NCBI GenBank assembly: GCA_002205965.3
Contig: NADL03000028.1
Coordinates: 372,001 to 436,000, forward strand
Length of the DNA stretch: 64,000 nucleotides
Reading direction: 5' to 3'
Origin: Kappaphycus alvarezii
Taxonomy: Eukaryota > Rhodophyta > Florideophyceae > Gigartinales > Solieriaceae
The notes under the pieces are model-generated. The model did no database searches. It saw only the letters and a list, made by a program, of their open reading frames with translations, and had not been told where the DNA came from. Below, in pieces: positions 21,015-32,965 of the stretch (positions are counted from its first letter, which is position 1; each line of letters begins with the position of its first letter). Position numbers and translations under genes: made by a program.

Positions 21015-21872
21015 TCATCCTGCCCCAGTAAAACCGTAGTTCGCTCTATAGTTGCGAACTATCCATTGTTCCTTCTTTATATCCAAACGTCTAGTCATTA
21101 AGACATTTTGTATGGACTTTTGTTGCATAGCGTTTTTCAGTCCATCCGCAATGTTGCACGAGCTCGGTACAGAAATAATATCAGAGATGACTCTTTTTCT
21201 GGATTCCCCCCTCACGACTGCAATGGAGGGCATCATTCTCTTTCCTTATGTCGCAGCTTCCATTGAAATGACATTGAATAAACTTTTGCTGTCCGTTTAG
21301 AAATGTACCGGAAACTTTATGCCAAGCAAAGCTTCGAGTCTGGCCGAAAAGGCAAAAGAAATATCAAAAAGGTCGATAAAAGCAATGACCTAACAAGCCA
21401 TAGCGGACCTTGTCACCCTTCTAGACTTTTAGGACTTGAATGAGATGGGAACTACTGAGCCAGTGTCGTCACCGATAAAGCAAACATGGCCTAGTTGCGT
21501 AGAAAGGTCAGTATTGTTCACAAATGACGCGTTAGAGTAGCCAGTGACTCTAATAGACTTGATACCTAGTTTCGATATATGTAGAGATACGCGGTTGTCG
21601 ACAGCGAATGCAACCGCCTCATTGAAACTCTTTTCTAGCATCTCTTATGTGATTTTGGCAAGTTGCGAAATTTCAAACAAACAGTTAAGGCGTTTGTCGG
21701 GTAACCATGCAAAATTCATTGGCATTGACCTAAAGTGCGTAAAGATCGCGTGCAGCGGCAGTATTTCAATTTTCTTTAGATACACGTGTGGGTCCTGACT
21801 GATATATCCATCCTTGTCGAAGTCGGGAGGGAAATCAATAACGGAACACGGGAACGTCTGATTTTCAGTCAT
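21015..21872 (-). pseudogene. Reverse transcriptase end and RNase H region of copia 1
   Basis: Blocks in order: DKDGYISQDPHVYLKKI and FRSMPMNFAWL (end of reverse transcriptase), TGYSNASFVNNTDLSTQLGH (RNase H start), then KRVISDIISVPSSCNIADGL and RLDIKKEQWIVRN (RNase H end). The NIADGL block is the usual copia RNase H closing motif. Fossil. Confidence 0.75.
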
Positions 21873-22221
21873 CTCAAAGTTTTCGTCGTCTTCTTCGATA
21901 ACTCCTTGAAGTCCTTGTCCCTTTCTCGATTTAGATCAAACTCCCCAGATCCCTTTGAGAGTCCTATTTTCGATTACAGTATAGAGGACTGGATCAGGTC
22001 GAAGGGGTTTCATCAATAAGTCCTGGCGATGGTGCTTCGCAAGCCTTCCGTCGCAAAATTACCCAGACTAACAAACATTGTAGAGTGTTTTCAGCAGCTT
22101 TAAGCACTACAAAGCGTCCAGATCAAACTCCGGGACTGAATTACGTATGAAGATTTCCCTATCCAGCAGCTCAGTCAATTGGAGGTAAGCTTGGCAGACA
22201 TCAGGTCTCCATATATTGAAC

Positions 22222-22950
22222 TCAAAAATCAAAGGGAATGCTAAAAGCCGAACTGTCTGAGCCTATATCGTTGGAGAACAGTTTTATATACCCGTGGGAA
22301 CTCAGAAAAAGTGCAGATGAATCTAATCCTTCAGGGCCTAAATTGCAGTTTAAGGTCTTCATACCGGCGGGCAGTGCTTTTCTCCGGAGGGGTTTACGGG
22401 TTCTGTGCCATGATGTTATGATCAGTCTGCCGAAAATGCTGATGATAGTGCTCGACGAGGCCTCAACGGGAATGAGCCTAAACAAGCATATGCTTAACAT
22501 CTACGTTGAACATTGCTCCGAGCACAACGAATGTTTCTTTAAAATAGCATCCCTGGTCAAGAGAATACGATTGGAGAGACCAGTATGGATCCTGGTCCAT
22601 TGTTTCAGAAAAGTAGACCAAAGCGTCTTCGCAGATAGATCAGAAACGATTCTGGTAGCACTAAATCGAGTCTCTTCGTCGACGACATAAATTAACGGCT
22701 TGCCGTCAATTTTGATGATATCGAGAAGGACCTGTTCATCTAATCGACCATTCTCTGCTCCAAAAGAGACCCTGAAACGAATCGGTGCGTTTCGTACTCG
22801 CTGACAGGGGTCGAAATGCCTCGACATATCCTGGAAAATCCCTATAGTCTCAGACGATGTTTCTTCCGGTCGAGATCTCTTCAAAATGTTCATAAGCTTC
22901 TCAGCAGAAGGATAAAAGAACTGTTAGTTCATCTCGTTCAAATGGTATCT
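22222..22950 (-). pseudogene. Integrase region of copia 1
   Basis: Readable blocks: YPSAEKLMNILKRS (HHCC-side), CQRVRNAPIRFRVSFG, the core start DIIKIDGKPLIYVVDEETRF, and downstream a VEHYHQ-like block plus GPEGL. The DGKP...VVDE-T-F wording is characteristic of copia-like integrases found widely in fungi. Fossil. Confidence 0.75.
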
Positions 22951-23025
22951 CATAAACATCACTGAGGTGGAGTAGTCCATTTCGATGTAGACATAACCGC
23001 CTTTGGATCGGTGCAGGGGGGCATT

Positions 23026-23300
23026 CTATTCCTCAAGGTATGAATAAGAGCCATTCTCATCTTCAATGCTGCGTTTCGCCATTTTTTTGGCCACTGTATC
23101 AGCCAGTAGTGATTTTTGGTCCAGTACATTCAGAAAAAGTAGCACAGTAATATCGACTTTAAAGACATAAATCTCAACGAAAACCGTTGGTTTCTCAGAC
23201 AGTGTTTCAAGCGGCAAGATATTCTTCCAAATGGAGTCGTAACACATGATCGCAAATCTGAACCGATTCGGGGAACACTGCAGTTGAGGTATATGGCGCC
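23026..23300 (-). pseudogene. Protease-like region of copia 1
   Basis: Contains SIWKNILPLETLSEK, VFVEIYVFKVDITVLLFLNVLD, then LLADTV. This resembles the region in fungal copia elements reading IPLLLGLDVLD...L-x-x-D-x-V, the end of the aspartic protease domain. Fossil. Confidence 0.5.
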
Positions 23301-23814
23301 CAAACTTGGGAAATAAAACTTTAGTTCCTTGAGATCAATACAGGATTTAGAGGCTTCTGCATTTACGCAAAACTCAGAGTGGAAACTCGAATTTTTCGAA
23401 TTTGCTTCATCTCCTCATAAAGCTTAGAAACATAGACAGATGTGACGTGAGTTTATACACACTTATTGTGCATCGGATTAGTCGCTCCATAGGGCGTGAT
23501 TTGTTCAAAGGGGTGAGGATCCCGACGCTTTATTTTATCGTCACCAAAAAAAAATAGGGGGCCTGTTCTTAATTATGTCTTGGTTCCCGGAGAAAATCGT
23601 AGAAAAATTGTTCCTGAATCACTCTTTATCGCCTTTCTCAACAAATCGAGTGCCAAGAGCTGACACACCATTCATCATATTTTGAAACGTCATGAGCTCA
23701 TTCTGCGCTCCGCTAAAGTACACATCGTTCTCTCTGCTTTCATACTCTTCGTGTTCCAACGAAGGGCCGCTCTCTTTCAGCTCTTCCTTCATTGTAAGAA
23801 CTACGCTAGAGACT

Positions 23815-23932
23815 GTTGGATGTACAGTACACTGTGTGCACATACTGTATGGTATGACAAGTGATTACAGTATGTTGGATGTACAGTACACTGTGTGCAC
23901 ATACTGTATGGTATGACAAGTGATTACAGTAT
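23815..23932. repeat. Minisatellite, 59-bp unit, 2 copies
   Basis: Units start with GTTGGATGTACAGTACACTG at 23815 and 23874 and are nearly identical. The unit holds short palindromes (TGTACA, TGTGCACA, CATACTGTATG). A 59-bp period is not a multiple of three. It interrupts the copia 1 region between gag-like and protease-like parts. Confidence 0.9.
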
Positions 23933-23984
23933 GTGCGAGTGGAGGTGTATATGTACTGTACAAGTTTGCTGTCACCGGTTGTGT

Positions 23985-24107
23985 GATTACAAGTTACCGG
24001 TGATGTGAATTGTGATGACATGGATGATTACAGGTTACGGGTGATGTGAATTGTGATGACATGGATGATTACAGGTTACGGGTGATGTGAATTGTGATGA
24101 CATGGAT
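23985..24107. repeat. Minisatellite, 41-bp unit, 3 copies
   Basis: Units start with GATTACAGGTTACGGGTGAT at 24026 and 24067, with a slightly diverged first copy at 23985. GATTACA/GTGATT words continue irregularly to about 24200, suggesting a longer decayed array. Confidence 0.9.
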
Positions 24108-24214
24108 GGATTACAGTGATGTAGAATGTTACGTACATGCACGTAACTATGATGTGGTGATCACAGTGAATTGATGATTACGTGTGATGTCATCAGAATA
24201 GGTGAGCTAGACTG

Positions 24215-24640
24215 TCATGTACGATGGTAGAAACGTAACCTAGGGTTATAGTGTAGTGTGTTGGTGCATATAAGCACCTGAATGTTCGAGATGAGTAAAG
24301 GTAGACTCGGCACTACATCCCTTCCTCTACCTACCTTTTTCAACATAGACAATGTGTACCGCGGCATCTTTTTCCTTGAGGAGATCGCACACATAGCTGC
24401 GATTTGATCCCAGCTGGCAACGAAGACCAGGATTCCGTGGTTTCTTACAACGGTGACATATGCCTTTGCGACGACTGCCAGGGAAAGGTCCAGAGGCCAC
24501 AGGATCACTTTTGAGTCTGTGTTTGAGAGGGAATGCGTGGGATTCCCATGCTTCTGCACGAACTTCGGAAGCCTGCCGTATTGCTCGGGATAAGTGTTTG
24601 CAGATGCCGGAGCCATCTTGACTTCGTTCACCAGCTGTAA
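24215..24640 (-). pseudogene. Possible gag end of copia 1
   Basis: One minus-strand frame shows ICHRCKKPRNPGLRC, a cysteine motif like a degenerate gag zinc knuckle. It is placed upstream of the protease-like region, as expected for gag. Tentative. Confidence 0.35.
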
Positions 24641-26889
24641 ATTTCGCTAAGTGCTGACAAATCCATTGAACGACTATCTTGTGGTTACGGTATTAGCGAT
24701 TTGAATCATTGCCCACGAGAAACCCATGACGGCCTTTCAGAGATAATTGATATTTTTCGCGTTCGAACGGAACTGAGGCTAGCATTGCGGTGTCAGACGC
24801 CCAATGAGATAAATTATTTCCGTTTAACCTGCAGAAGGGCTTGAAAATCGTGATCAGACACAGGCCTGTCTAAGCGCAAGGTCTGAAGAATTCGCTACAG
24901 TTGTAGCTGTCAAGCATTGCTATCGTACTCTCTAGCCATCAACTTGGCCATCTTTTCGAAGATCGTATCATCACCAGCGTTTAAAAAAAAATGTTGTAGC
25001 GGGACCTGACATGACTTTGATAAAGAAATAAGCCTTCTGTCTATGACGCAAGCGATATTAGCGAGCACAAAGGTTGTAGTCTTTAGAGGTTAGGTCGATT
25101 GGTTGAGACAAATCCCCTGTAAACGTAAAGTCTTTCAAGTACTACAAAATATTTGTAGCCTTCCGAGAGTCATCAAGATCGCTTCCATGGCCATCTCAGG
25201 GATTCTGAGAAGACAATAGGTGATTCTCAGTGCATTGACGTGAAGATTTTACTACCATTAATCATAGAATGGGCCTGAATCATAGATCGGCCTATGCGAG
25301 GTAGTGCGCTCGGCGTCCATAGTGTTATGGGATGGCAGATACTAGTTTGCTAGAGGATCAGCCCCAGCAGGGGCAAGCTACAGGTGGCGTGGGGGTTTCA
25401 GTGTCCCGCGGTCTCCTTTACTGCGAGGTCGAGGAAATTATTGCTTTAATATCGCAACCAATGAAATTTGACAATTTTAACTGAGCAGCGATATTCTTTC
25501 TGTTGAATTCACACTCTCGCATCCCCAGTTTGCCATAGAGAACTTCTTTAGTGCTCACGCATACATGGAAGTCAGATGGTTTGAATATTGTAGCCAACGT
25601 ACACACCGAGGCTCGCAAGAACTAATTCGTTAAGACTTGTACCGGAGAAGGAAACAGACTTTCCATCTGTTCTTCCACATCATCAGGATCTCGCATTTTC
25701 GACGGCCAAGTTGTAGATTTATCAAACTTATGCATATCTAGACCGGTTTTGCGACCCTAAAAAGCTCCTTTTGTAGTTCATTACGAAATTTTACTTTTTA
25801 GAATATCTTATTAAATCAATCGTAGTGTCCTGAGCGATGTCCACACGTGATTATTCTTGATCTCATCAGTAATTGCAGAAAAGAGCCTACAGAGAGACTC
25901 GCAATCTGGATTATCGTCGAACCCCAGGTATAGGCCCACAAAAACTACACAAAAGCACAATCTGTCGTTTGGCAAAAAGCTTTGGTCGGTTAGAAAATTT
26001 TGATGGTATGAGAAGGTTGAATTGGAGGGAATAGAGAAATTGTTTTTGAAGAGAAGGGCTGGGCGAAAGAACTCAGCGTGCGGAGACGATCAAAACGATG
26101 GTTTAATTCCTGCTCCTCTCTTAGCCGCAACGTTCCAACCCAGGCTGCTACAGTCTGCTAGTATGTGTGAACGCCTGGTTGCGGGCGTAGAGTGTTCGAT
26201 GCTGGACTCAGTCCGATCCTAAAATTCGAGTAATCGTTTGTCCCTATTGTGAACTAGTTCAAAAAGTTTTTTGGAAAATTAGTAGAAAATTCTCTAGCTG
26301 TGGCTTGATGTGGCATGGGTTCTACTGCACTGTGTGCAGGACAGTATTTAACCGACAGCGACAAGACGCCATACTGTTATGACAAAGTAAGATACAATTT
26401 TGCTAGACTTTTTTCAATCAATGTTATTGACTGTGAGACCTCCGCTATTATCAAACACCGTATGTACTGTTCTATAACTATACTTTGAGCTCTATTACCA
26501 TGAGAAACGCACCTTGGCCAGACTACTCCCTGAATCTGCCACTGGGAACATTCGGCCCCAACAAAAACCCTAGTTTTTCTGCCCGCCTCTTTTTCACGAG
26601 TGGCATGCTACGGTATTGTGCATAATTGTATTCATGTTTCCTGATAGTCCTTCAAAAGAATCGTGTATCTTTTATACTGTAAATAAAAACGATTCACATG
26701 CCATAATCGTATTATCCCTTGAATAAAATATCGAAACAAAACCCCGCCAAATATATCCAAAAAATAAAATTAAGGTCATACAGAGTTATAGATGTAAAGA
26801 CCGCAACATCTATATTGTGCTAATATTCTTTTTCACATTACCATTAATCCATTGATTCTCTCCTTATTCTTCCTCCGAAAGGCCTTGCT
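24641..26889. other. No gene defined; possible copia 1 gag and LTR remains
   Basis: Minus-strand fragments (for example DDTIFEKMAKLMAREYDS near 24.95 kb) are compatible with a decayed copia gag, but I cannot support boundaries. A CATACTGTTATGACAAAGT word near 26370 resembles the 59-bp minisatellite unit. Confidence 0.3.
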
Positions 26890-27960
26890 TCCTTTACCAT
26901 CCTGCAAAAATGCCTTGTGGTACTGCTCTGTCCGTTCAAGAACAAGCTAGGATCTTACTCTTCGCTATAGAACAGTCATCAACTAAGGCTATTTCCGTCC
27001 CCTTATTCAATCTAAAAAAGTCCCGTGTACTTTTCTTTAGGCTCACAGTCTGTATTGCATCAAGAAAGGAAGCGACAGGCCGCGCTTTCTGGCGTAAAAG
27101 TACGCTACTGGCTGCTGGGAAAAGTAAATAAAACCGCTCACGGTGCTATTGCGCCTGAGAATATCTCTAATCGTATATTTTGAAGCACACAGTGTTGGAC
27201 TAGATCAAGAAAAGTGGTTTGTTTGATTACGAGAAGCCGAAGGACATTTTATTTTTATAAATATATCATGAAACGGCTCGACTATAGTTGACAACGGAAA
27301 AAGTAACCTGGAATGCACTCGAGTGGCGCTCGGTGATCTTTGCCGATTATGAAAAAATTTAATATCGATGGCCCGATAGATTTCCATAATACTGACACTA
27401 ACTCGTCAGTAAAGGGAAAACATTTTCTCGCCGTCAGAAAGGTAGGGCTGGTACTGTGTTTTGGGGTTGTTTTAGTTACTACGGTGAAGTATAACGTGCA
27501 TTCCTGGAAGTTGTTCAAGTTTCGAACAAGTACTGCTGAACGTTGAATAACATTTCGCTTCCTCTGACAGCTCTGACCCACGGAGAAGTTTGAAAAATAT
27601 AGGAGAAAAATGCTCAATCAACTTTTTCGCCTACACTAGGGCTTGGCTGAAGGGCAAAAAATCTAGTGTTTTACGTCGAAGTACCGGTCTCCCGATTTAA
27701 ACACTGTAGAAAATCCGTGGGCCGTAATTTTTTGTAAATTTTACGAGTATAGAAGTCAGTATAGGAGCCGGGAAGATCTCAAGACTTCAGTAGTCACCCC
27801 ATGAAACTGCTTTGAGGAAAATCATCCAACGACTTGCTGATTCTATGGAGCAACGCTGACTTGGCTTGCTACTCTCAAACCGAGAAAAGGCGAATAATTT
27901 ATACTTTCAGGGGCTCTAGAAAGTACCAGTATTTCAATTTAATCTATATTATTGCAACTG
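26890..27960 (+). mobile_element. Decayed Tc1/mariner transposon
   Basis: The plus-strand transposase remains begin MPCGTALSVQEQARILLFAI at 26910, a Tc1-type N-terminal helix-turn-helix. At about 27335 the block MKKFNIDGPIDFHNTDTN corresponds to the DEKKFNLDGPDG...W region; the first catalytic Asp is not present in the readable frame. Near 27690 YRSPDLNTVENPWA matches the SPDLNPIEN-W block carrying the second Asp and the Glu (DD34E type). Multiple stops and frame changes and no clear terminal inverted repeats: an old, dead copy. Confidence 0.78.
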
Positions 27961-30837
27961 TTCAAATAAATGTTTTCTCCGATTGACCTAGGATGATTAC
28001 TGAATCATATTTCTTTAAATCTAATTTGCTTCCCACAGTACTTCGAATGGGCTCATCGTCGCTTTATTTTTTGCAAATTTCAACGGAAACTCTGCCGGCC
28101 CCATAATTTGCATCATACTATAAGCTATCTCTAACTGTTAATTTCCTGCTAACTACTTAATAATTGACGCTAACGCTCTACATTAACTATAAAGTACCAT
28201 ACTGCTTCACACTATCTGACAAGAACTCATATCCATCCGGCCATTAGTGTCTATCTGCCGTAGCACTGTCCTCATATGAGGCACACTTTGTCTTCATATG
28301 AGGAGAAATATCTTTGTCATAAATACACTTACAGTGAAGCGATTTTAAAAACATTTTGGACCCGTAAATATTAAAAGAAAAGACACTCCAGAAACATAGA
28401 ACCACATTAAATGTATTCTCAGTAGCTTCAAACTCGACATCATTTTGGTAGAGCATCCACCTGCAGGTATTGAAAGGGTAACATTTGGCAAATTTGCACT
28501 AAAGTCGAAGGTTACCGAGTGTAAAATGGATTATTTACTGACTAGCGTGTAAATAACCGACACTTTTGTTTTTATCGGGCTTCACTACTGTTCAAAGTAT
28601 TAATGAGCCCAAAAAAATCGAAGAAAATTATGCGTACTTTAAGACATCAGCTCTCAACCTTTTTCTTATATGTGAAAAATCGTCCGATAGACACTAGGAC
28701 CCCAGATAACTAAAGATAATAAGAACAAATAATGAAATGAGAAATCTACTTGCCATTTAAATTGTCATAGTGAGTCGATTAATTTTCTTTCTGGAACCGC
28801 AAATATTTAAGACAACTAGACACCAACTGTTGGCTCTGAGGGAAACGCTCCTTAAGTTTGCCCTTGAGGAGTATTCTTGGGCCGAGCAGTCCTGCGCTCG
28901 CTTTTAAGACATTTCAAGTACATTTACCTATCTCTTAAGAAATTATTCAGCTAGACAATTTTGCCACTTGATGATTTCATACGCTCAAATACTCATTTTT
29001 ACCGCCTATTGACTTAAAGCCAGTACAGTTTCAGACTTCTGTGCATCTTTTTGTTCTTCGACTCTATTGTCGCGTTTTTATACACCGCTTTTGGAGCTCA
29101 CGTACTTAAGCATTTATACACAAGTATAGTTGCTCATTTGTCTGTCTTCGGAGGCAAATCTGTGACCAGTACGGATATTGGGATGTCCGGACAGAGTCTA
29201 GAACTTTTGTTGGTCTTCTTTTGGCTTTATGCCTGAAAACAAGGCTCTACTTCAAATTTGATCCTTGATCATCTTTACAATACATTTGTTTTTAAGACCT
29301 ACAAACTGGCATCTGGAGTGACTTTAAAACATCATAAGACTTTTATAATGCTCCGTCGCACGCCTAGGTGCTTTTTTTTTGAGAAGCTGTGACTTGCAAC
29401 ACAGACAATGGCGTCTTAGATGTAAGACTGAGCCATTTCAATGCAGTATGCTTTAAAAAAAGCCGAGCTTTTCGTGTGTTACCTTCAAGTTAAGAATTTT
29501 CTGAGGTTTTTTCGCTCAGTAGCTCGCTCGCGTAAGTTATATGCATTGTACGACACATCTCTAGCTCCCTCTTGTACAGAATCTAATTCCAGCCAATTTT
29601 CCATGAGCATGAAGTCTACCGAGAAACATGCTTCTGGAGCTCAAGTAATGTTGTTTAGATCTGAATGGATTATGGTGCAAAGGGTTAGAAGATTGCGATG
29701 TAGAAAAGTAAGGAGAAGTAATTCTGCGGAATTTATGTAATTGAGAAGTAACCATTGCTCAAATGAAGCAGTACATACTTGCCGGTTAAAAGGGAAATTT
29801 TCGATGAATTCCCCTAAATAAAAAACGTACCGACATATTATTACAGTACAGTTGCAGAGTGACTGCGTAATTCTTCCTAGTTGCAATTCCAGTGATATTC
29901 GGTTATGCGATTTACATAGTCATGGCAACATTTTCTGTCAGTACAATTTTAAATGGAGATTTTCAATATAAACACAGCCGATGTTAGCATGATAGCATTT
30001 GGCAATAATTTGAGGCATTATAGGGGTGTAATGACCATTTTGGTTAATTTTCTGAACTTGTAAAATATTTCAAAAAATATTTAAACAACAAGTTTTTAGT
30101 TTTGAAATAGAGTTCGTTCCCACAAAGGAAAGGTTAAATCCTTCACACTGGTACCCAGAAAACTGAAAAGTAGAAAAGTTCACAATTCTCGAGATTTATA
30201 TTCCGGGAAAAGCGACCAGCAAACTAAAATAAAAGAATACAAATGCTTTGTTCCTCCTCTTTAAGTGCAGATGAGCGGGAAATCTAACCTGCTTACAAGA
30301 ATATCATGAGAAAGGTACGCTACCTCATTGTAGAATGAAAATAGAACAAAGAGCATTTCCTGATAGTCACCGAGCTGAAATTATGCACTGGAAGCCTTAA
30401 AGATGGTACATGTCTTAAGCGCTTTCTTTTACTAAGAGTAAATAAATTTGAACCGTTAAATAGAATGTAGTGGCCAACAGAAATAAAATGAACATGAGAA
30501 GAATGTGTAGAAGTATTGCTCTTCTATCTTTTTGGATATTGTGCGACAGGCATAGACCGACTTGCAGAATGCGGGATTTGAAAGATTTTATGGATTAACG
30601 GCGGCGAAAAAAACCAATAAAATAGTGTCGCGTTGCAGATTTGAGCTTGAGTAAAAAAGAAGAATATCAAAAAATACTTCATTTAAGTCGCAAATGCTCG
30701 TTAAATAAGTATAAATAGAACCCAAACTAATTTGGGGTATTTTCCGCCATAACTTATGACTTCAAGGTTTGGTTTTATTGAAGTAGGAGTACATAGCTGT
30801 ATTAGTGTCGAGCTCGCACTCTTGAGAGACTTAGAAA
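27961..30837. other. AT-rich desert, nothing recognised
   Basis: Only short frames on both strands. None carries a recognisable motif, and no repeat shared with the rest of the window was seen. Confidence 0.35.
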
Positions 30838-31060
30838 GGTATGATTTCTGAACTTTTCCTGGTTAGTTAGGAATGGTCTGCCTACCTCGGGAGGCCACGA
30901 TGTAATATTTGACATATTATCTAGCTATGCTCTATGAATATTTTTTGGTTTACAGTATGTTCGAAACGTACATAGGGCTTTTTCTTCTTTTCGTGCCTGG
31001 TACCCCTGCCAATCTCGAATCTCAGTTATTTCCTGTGTTTGGGTGGTCGTGCACCCATCA
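30838..31060 (+). repeat. Direct duplication, copy 1 (about 220 bp)
   Basis: Shares with 31222-31450 the blocks GGAATGGTCT, TTGACAT.TTATCTAGCT, TCTATGAATATTTT, CGAAACG.ACAT and TCGAATCTCAGT.ATTTC.TGTGTT. Divergence is substantial, so the duplication is old. Confidence 0.75.
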
Positions 31061-31221
31061 ATTCTCTAGTAGCTAATTTCTGATTTCTTTCCCCTGGTTT
31101 ATAATTGCTAGTATCCTCACCAAGCAACTGAGCCCGCAAGAGTTTGAAACGCATCAGAATGTTTTGGTAATTATCCAAATTAACTAGGGAACATTTTCAT
31201 TCCGAATGCAAAATGGGGACT

Positions 31222-31450
31222 TGAAAATGTGTACATTCTGAATTGTTCCTGACTGATTGGCAAGGAATGGTCTATACCTTGTGAGGACATGACGTAATCC
31301 TTGACATCTTATCTAGCTTTATTCTATGAATATTTTGTTCTTCCCAGTATTTACGAAACGAACATGCGAGTATTTTATTCGTGTTTTGTCTCGTGCTCCA
31401 ACGGGACTCGAATCTCAGTCATTTCGTGTGTTCAGGTCATTTTACACTAA
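31222..31450 (+). repeat. Direct duplication, copy 2 (about 220 bp)
   Basis: Second copy of the unit at 30838-31060, same orientation, about 160 bp of unrelated sequence between them. Family unknown; no coding content. Confidence 0.75.
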
Positions 31451-32018
31451 TATTTTCGCTTGTAAGTGCCGTTTGTTTGATTTGCGGTGTTCAGTAGAGC
31501 CGTTTAATATGGTAGATATAACAATATGAAGCTTTCGGCAGTCATTTGTGGATGGGAAGAGTTTTGACTAAAGATATGTGTTTTACCGGTGGCTAAGAGA
31601 AGGCGTTGGGCTCGGAGAGCTCACATTTGTGGATGGTTTAATAGATGGATCGGTCCCTAAATCTAATCAGTACAGTCCGTAGTCCGTTCTGAGTATATTT
31701 AGGTCAGTCCTAGCTTTGTGCAGTAAAATTTAAGAAAAAAACGGGTACCTTTCTGCTCATCATCGCTAGTGAGGTTTCTTGATCTTCGATACATTCGCAA
31801 TAAAAGTAGGGATCAGTTCGCCCCGCACAACTTGCTTTGTATATTGAAAAGACCAGCGGCTTCGCTTCCAGACCGTCACTTAGGGCTTAGGATCCATCAT
31901 TAGAGCGTTTTTTCTCCTACGGCCTCCACATGGACGAAACCCTTGCCCAATTCCCACAATTTCCCTCAGTTTAACATACTGTTTCTAAAATATCCTCAGA
32001 CTCTCTGTTCTCTCCATT

Positions 32019-32219
32019 TTAACCACTCGCCATTTTGCTGATCTCAATCAACGGAAACACCTTCCGCTTGCCTTCGCGGCGCGTTTTCAGAATACAGCAC
32101 TTCTTTTCAACCATCAAGACTCGTTCTATTACGTCCCTCATGATTACATTGAATTGATTTCTATAACTGACGCCTAAAGTAGGGTAAAGGTAAGCACAGA
32201 GCGAAATAGAGCGCTGCAA
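32019..32219 (-). CDS. Orphan frame, about 66 codons
   Basis: Open frame without an ATG at its start, ending ...RREGKRKVFPLIEISKMASG. A CT-rich stretch lies upstream on the minus strand (32230-32400). It could be the last exon of a small gene, or decayed. Product not recognised. Confidence 0.18.
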   Translation of the reverse strand: MQRSISLCAYLYPTLGVSYRNQFNVIMRDVIERVLMVEKKCCILKTRREGKRKVFPLIEISKMASG

Positions 32220-32454
32220 AGAGGACTAGGAAATGGGTAAAGTAGTAAATGCGAGGTGAGGGAGTTGGATGAGAGCTCGGAGATTCGGGGGGACATATGA
32301 GATAAGAGATGTTGGAGAGGCAGACGGGCTGGAACTTCAGCGGAGGTGGAGGACTATGAAGTTCATATTCAGGAGCGCAGTTACGACAGCGAGTAGAACT
32401 TTATCATTTTAGGACCGGGGGTACCGGTTTTGAAGCGCATACGAGCAGACATAG

Positions 32455-32965
32455 GTTGAACTGTGGTTGAAAATTTGGTTGAGGCTGGCTGGAATGAGCC
32501 GGCTACTCCAAACCAAGTTTTATCTAGAACTAAAGATAGCTACAAAGTAAAGGAAAATGTAGACTGACAATATCTATTTCAAAGGATTGTCCGTAAAACA
32601 GCCCTAAAGATATCGTAAGTAGCGCTTTCGGAATTGTAGTCGGCACGAGTGACATATTTTGACGAGATGTAGGTCTTACATCGGTCCAGGTGGCATGGGA
32701 TATCAAGGCACCTTTTGATTAGTAAAGAAGTGATAAATAATCCTAATGTGCAACTTGCCCGTAACTATTATATGCACCACTTGGGTAGCACGTTGTGTCA
32801 AGAACTGTAAGGAAACGTGTAATTTCAGCAACTTCCAAGAAGCCCTGGTTGAAAGGTTACCCTTGATTTGAATATACAGTACAGTAGATGCAGTAAAATC
32901 GTTTAAAGATGTAATGTCTGTGAAATACAACGTCAATAAGGAAAGTGAGCGTGTTGAATACAACA
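32455..32965 (+). repeat. Solo-LTR-like repeat, family B, copy 1
   Basis: About 500 bp aligned over its whole length with 37107-37621. Shared blocks include GGTTGAGGCTGGCTGG near the left end and GTTGAATACAACA at the right end, with matching internal blocks (AAAACAGC, GTGCAACTTGCCCGTAACTA). The TG...CAACA ends and about 490-bp core suggest a solo LTR. No matching 5-bp target duplication was seen. Confidence 0.6.

Larger units (their letters stand above)
20990..24640 (-). mobile_element. Decayed Ty1/copia-like element (copia 1)
   Basis: On the minus strand the order is a zinc-finger-like gag end (about 24.4 kb), protease-like region (23.0-23.25 kb), integrase (22.2-22.95 kb), then the reverse transcriptase end and RNase H (21.0-21.9 kb). 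Integrase before reverse transcriptase is the copia order. The element is heavily broken, with well over ten breaks, and looks old. Most of the catalytic reverse transcriptase is missing. Further gag may extend to about 26 kb, but I cannot define its LTRs. The integrase and RNase H wording resembles elements abundant in filamentous fungi. Confidence 0.75.

Noticed and set aside
23619-24021. Several short ORFs across the minisatellites
   Set aside because: They arise from tandem repetition with periods not divisible by three.
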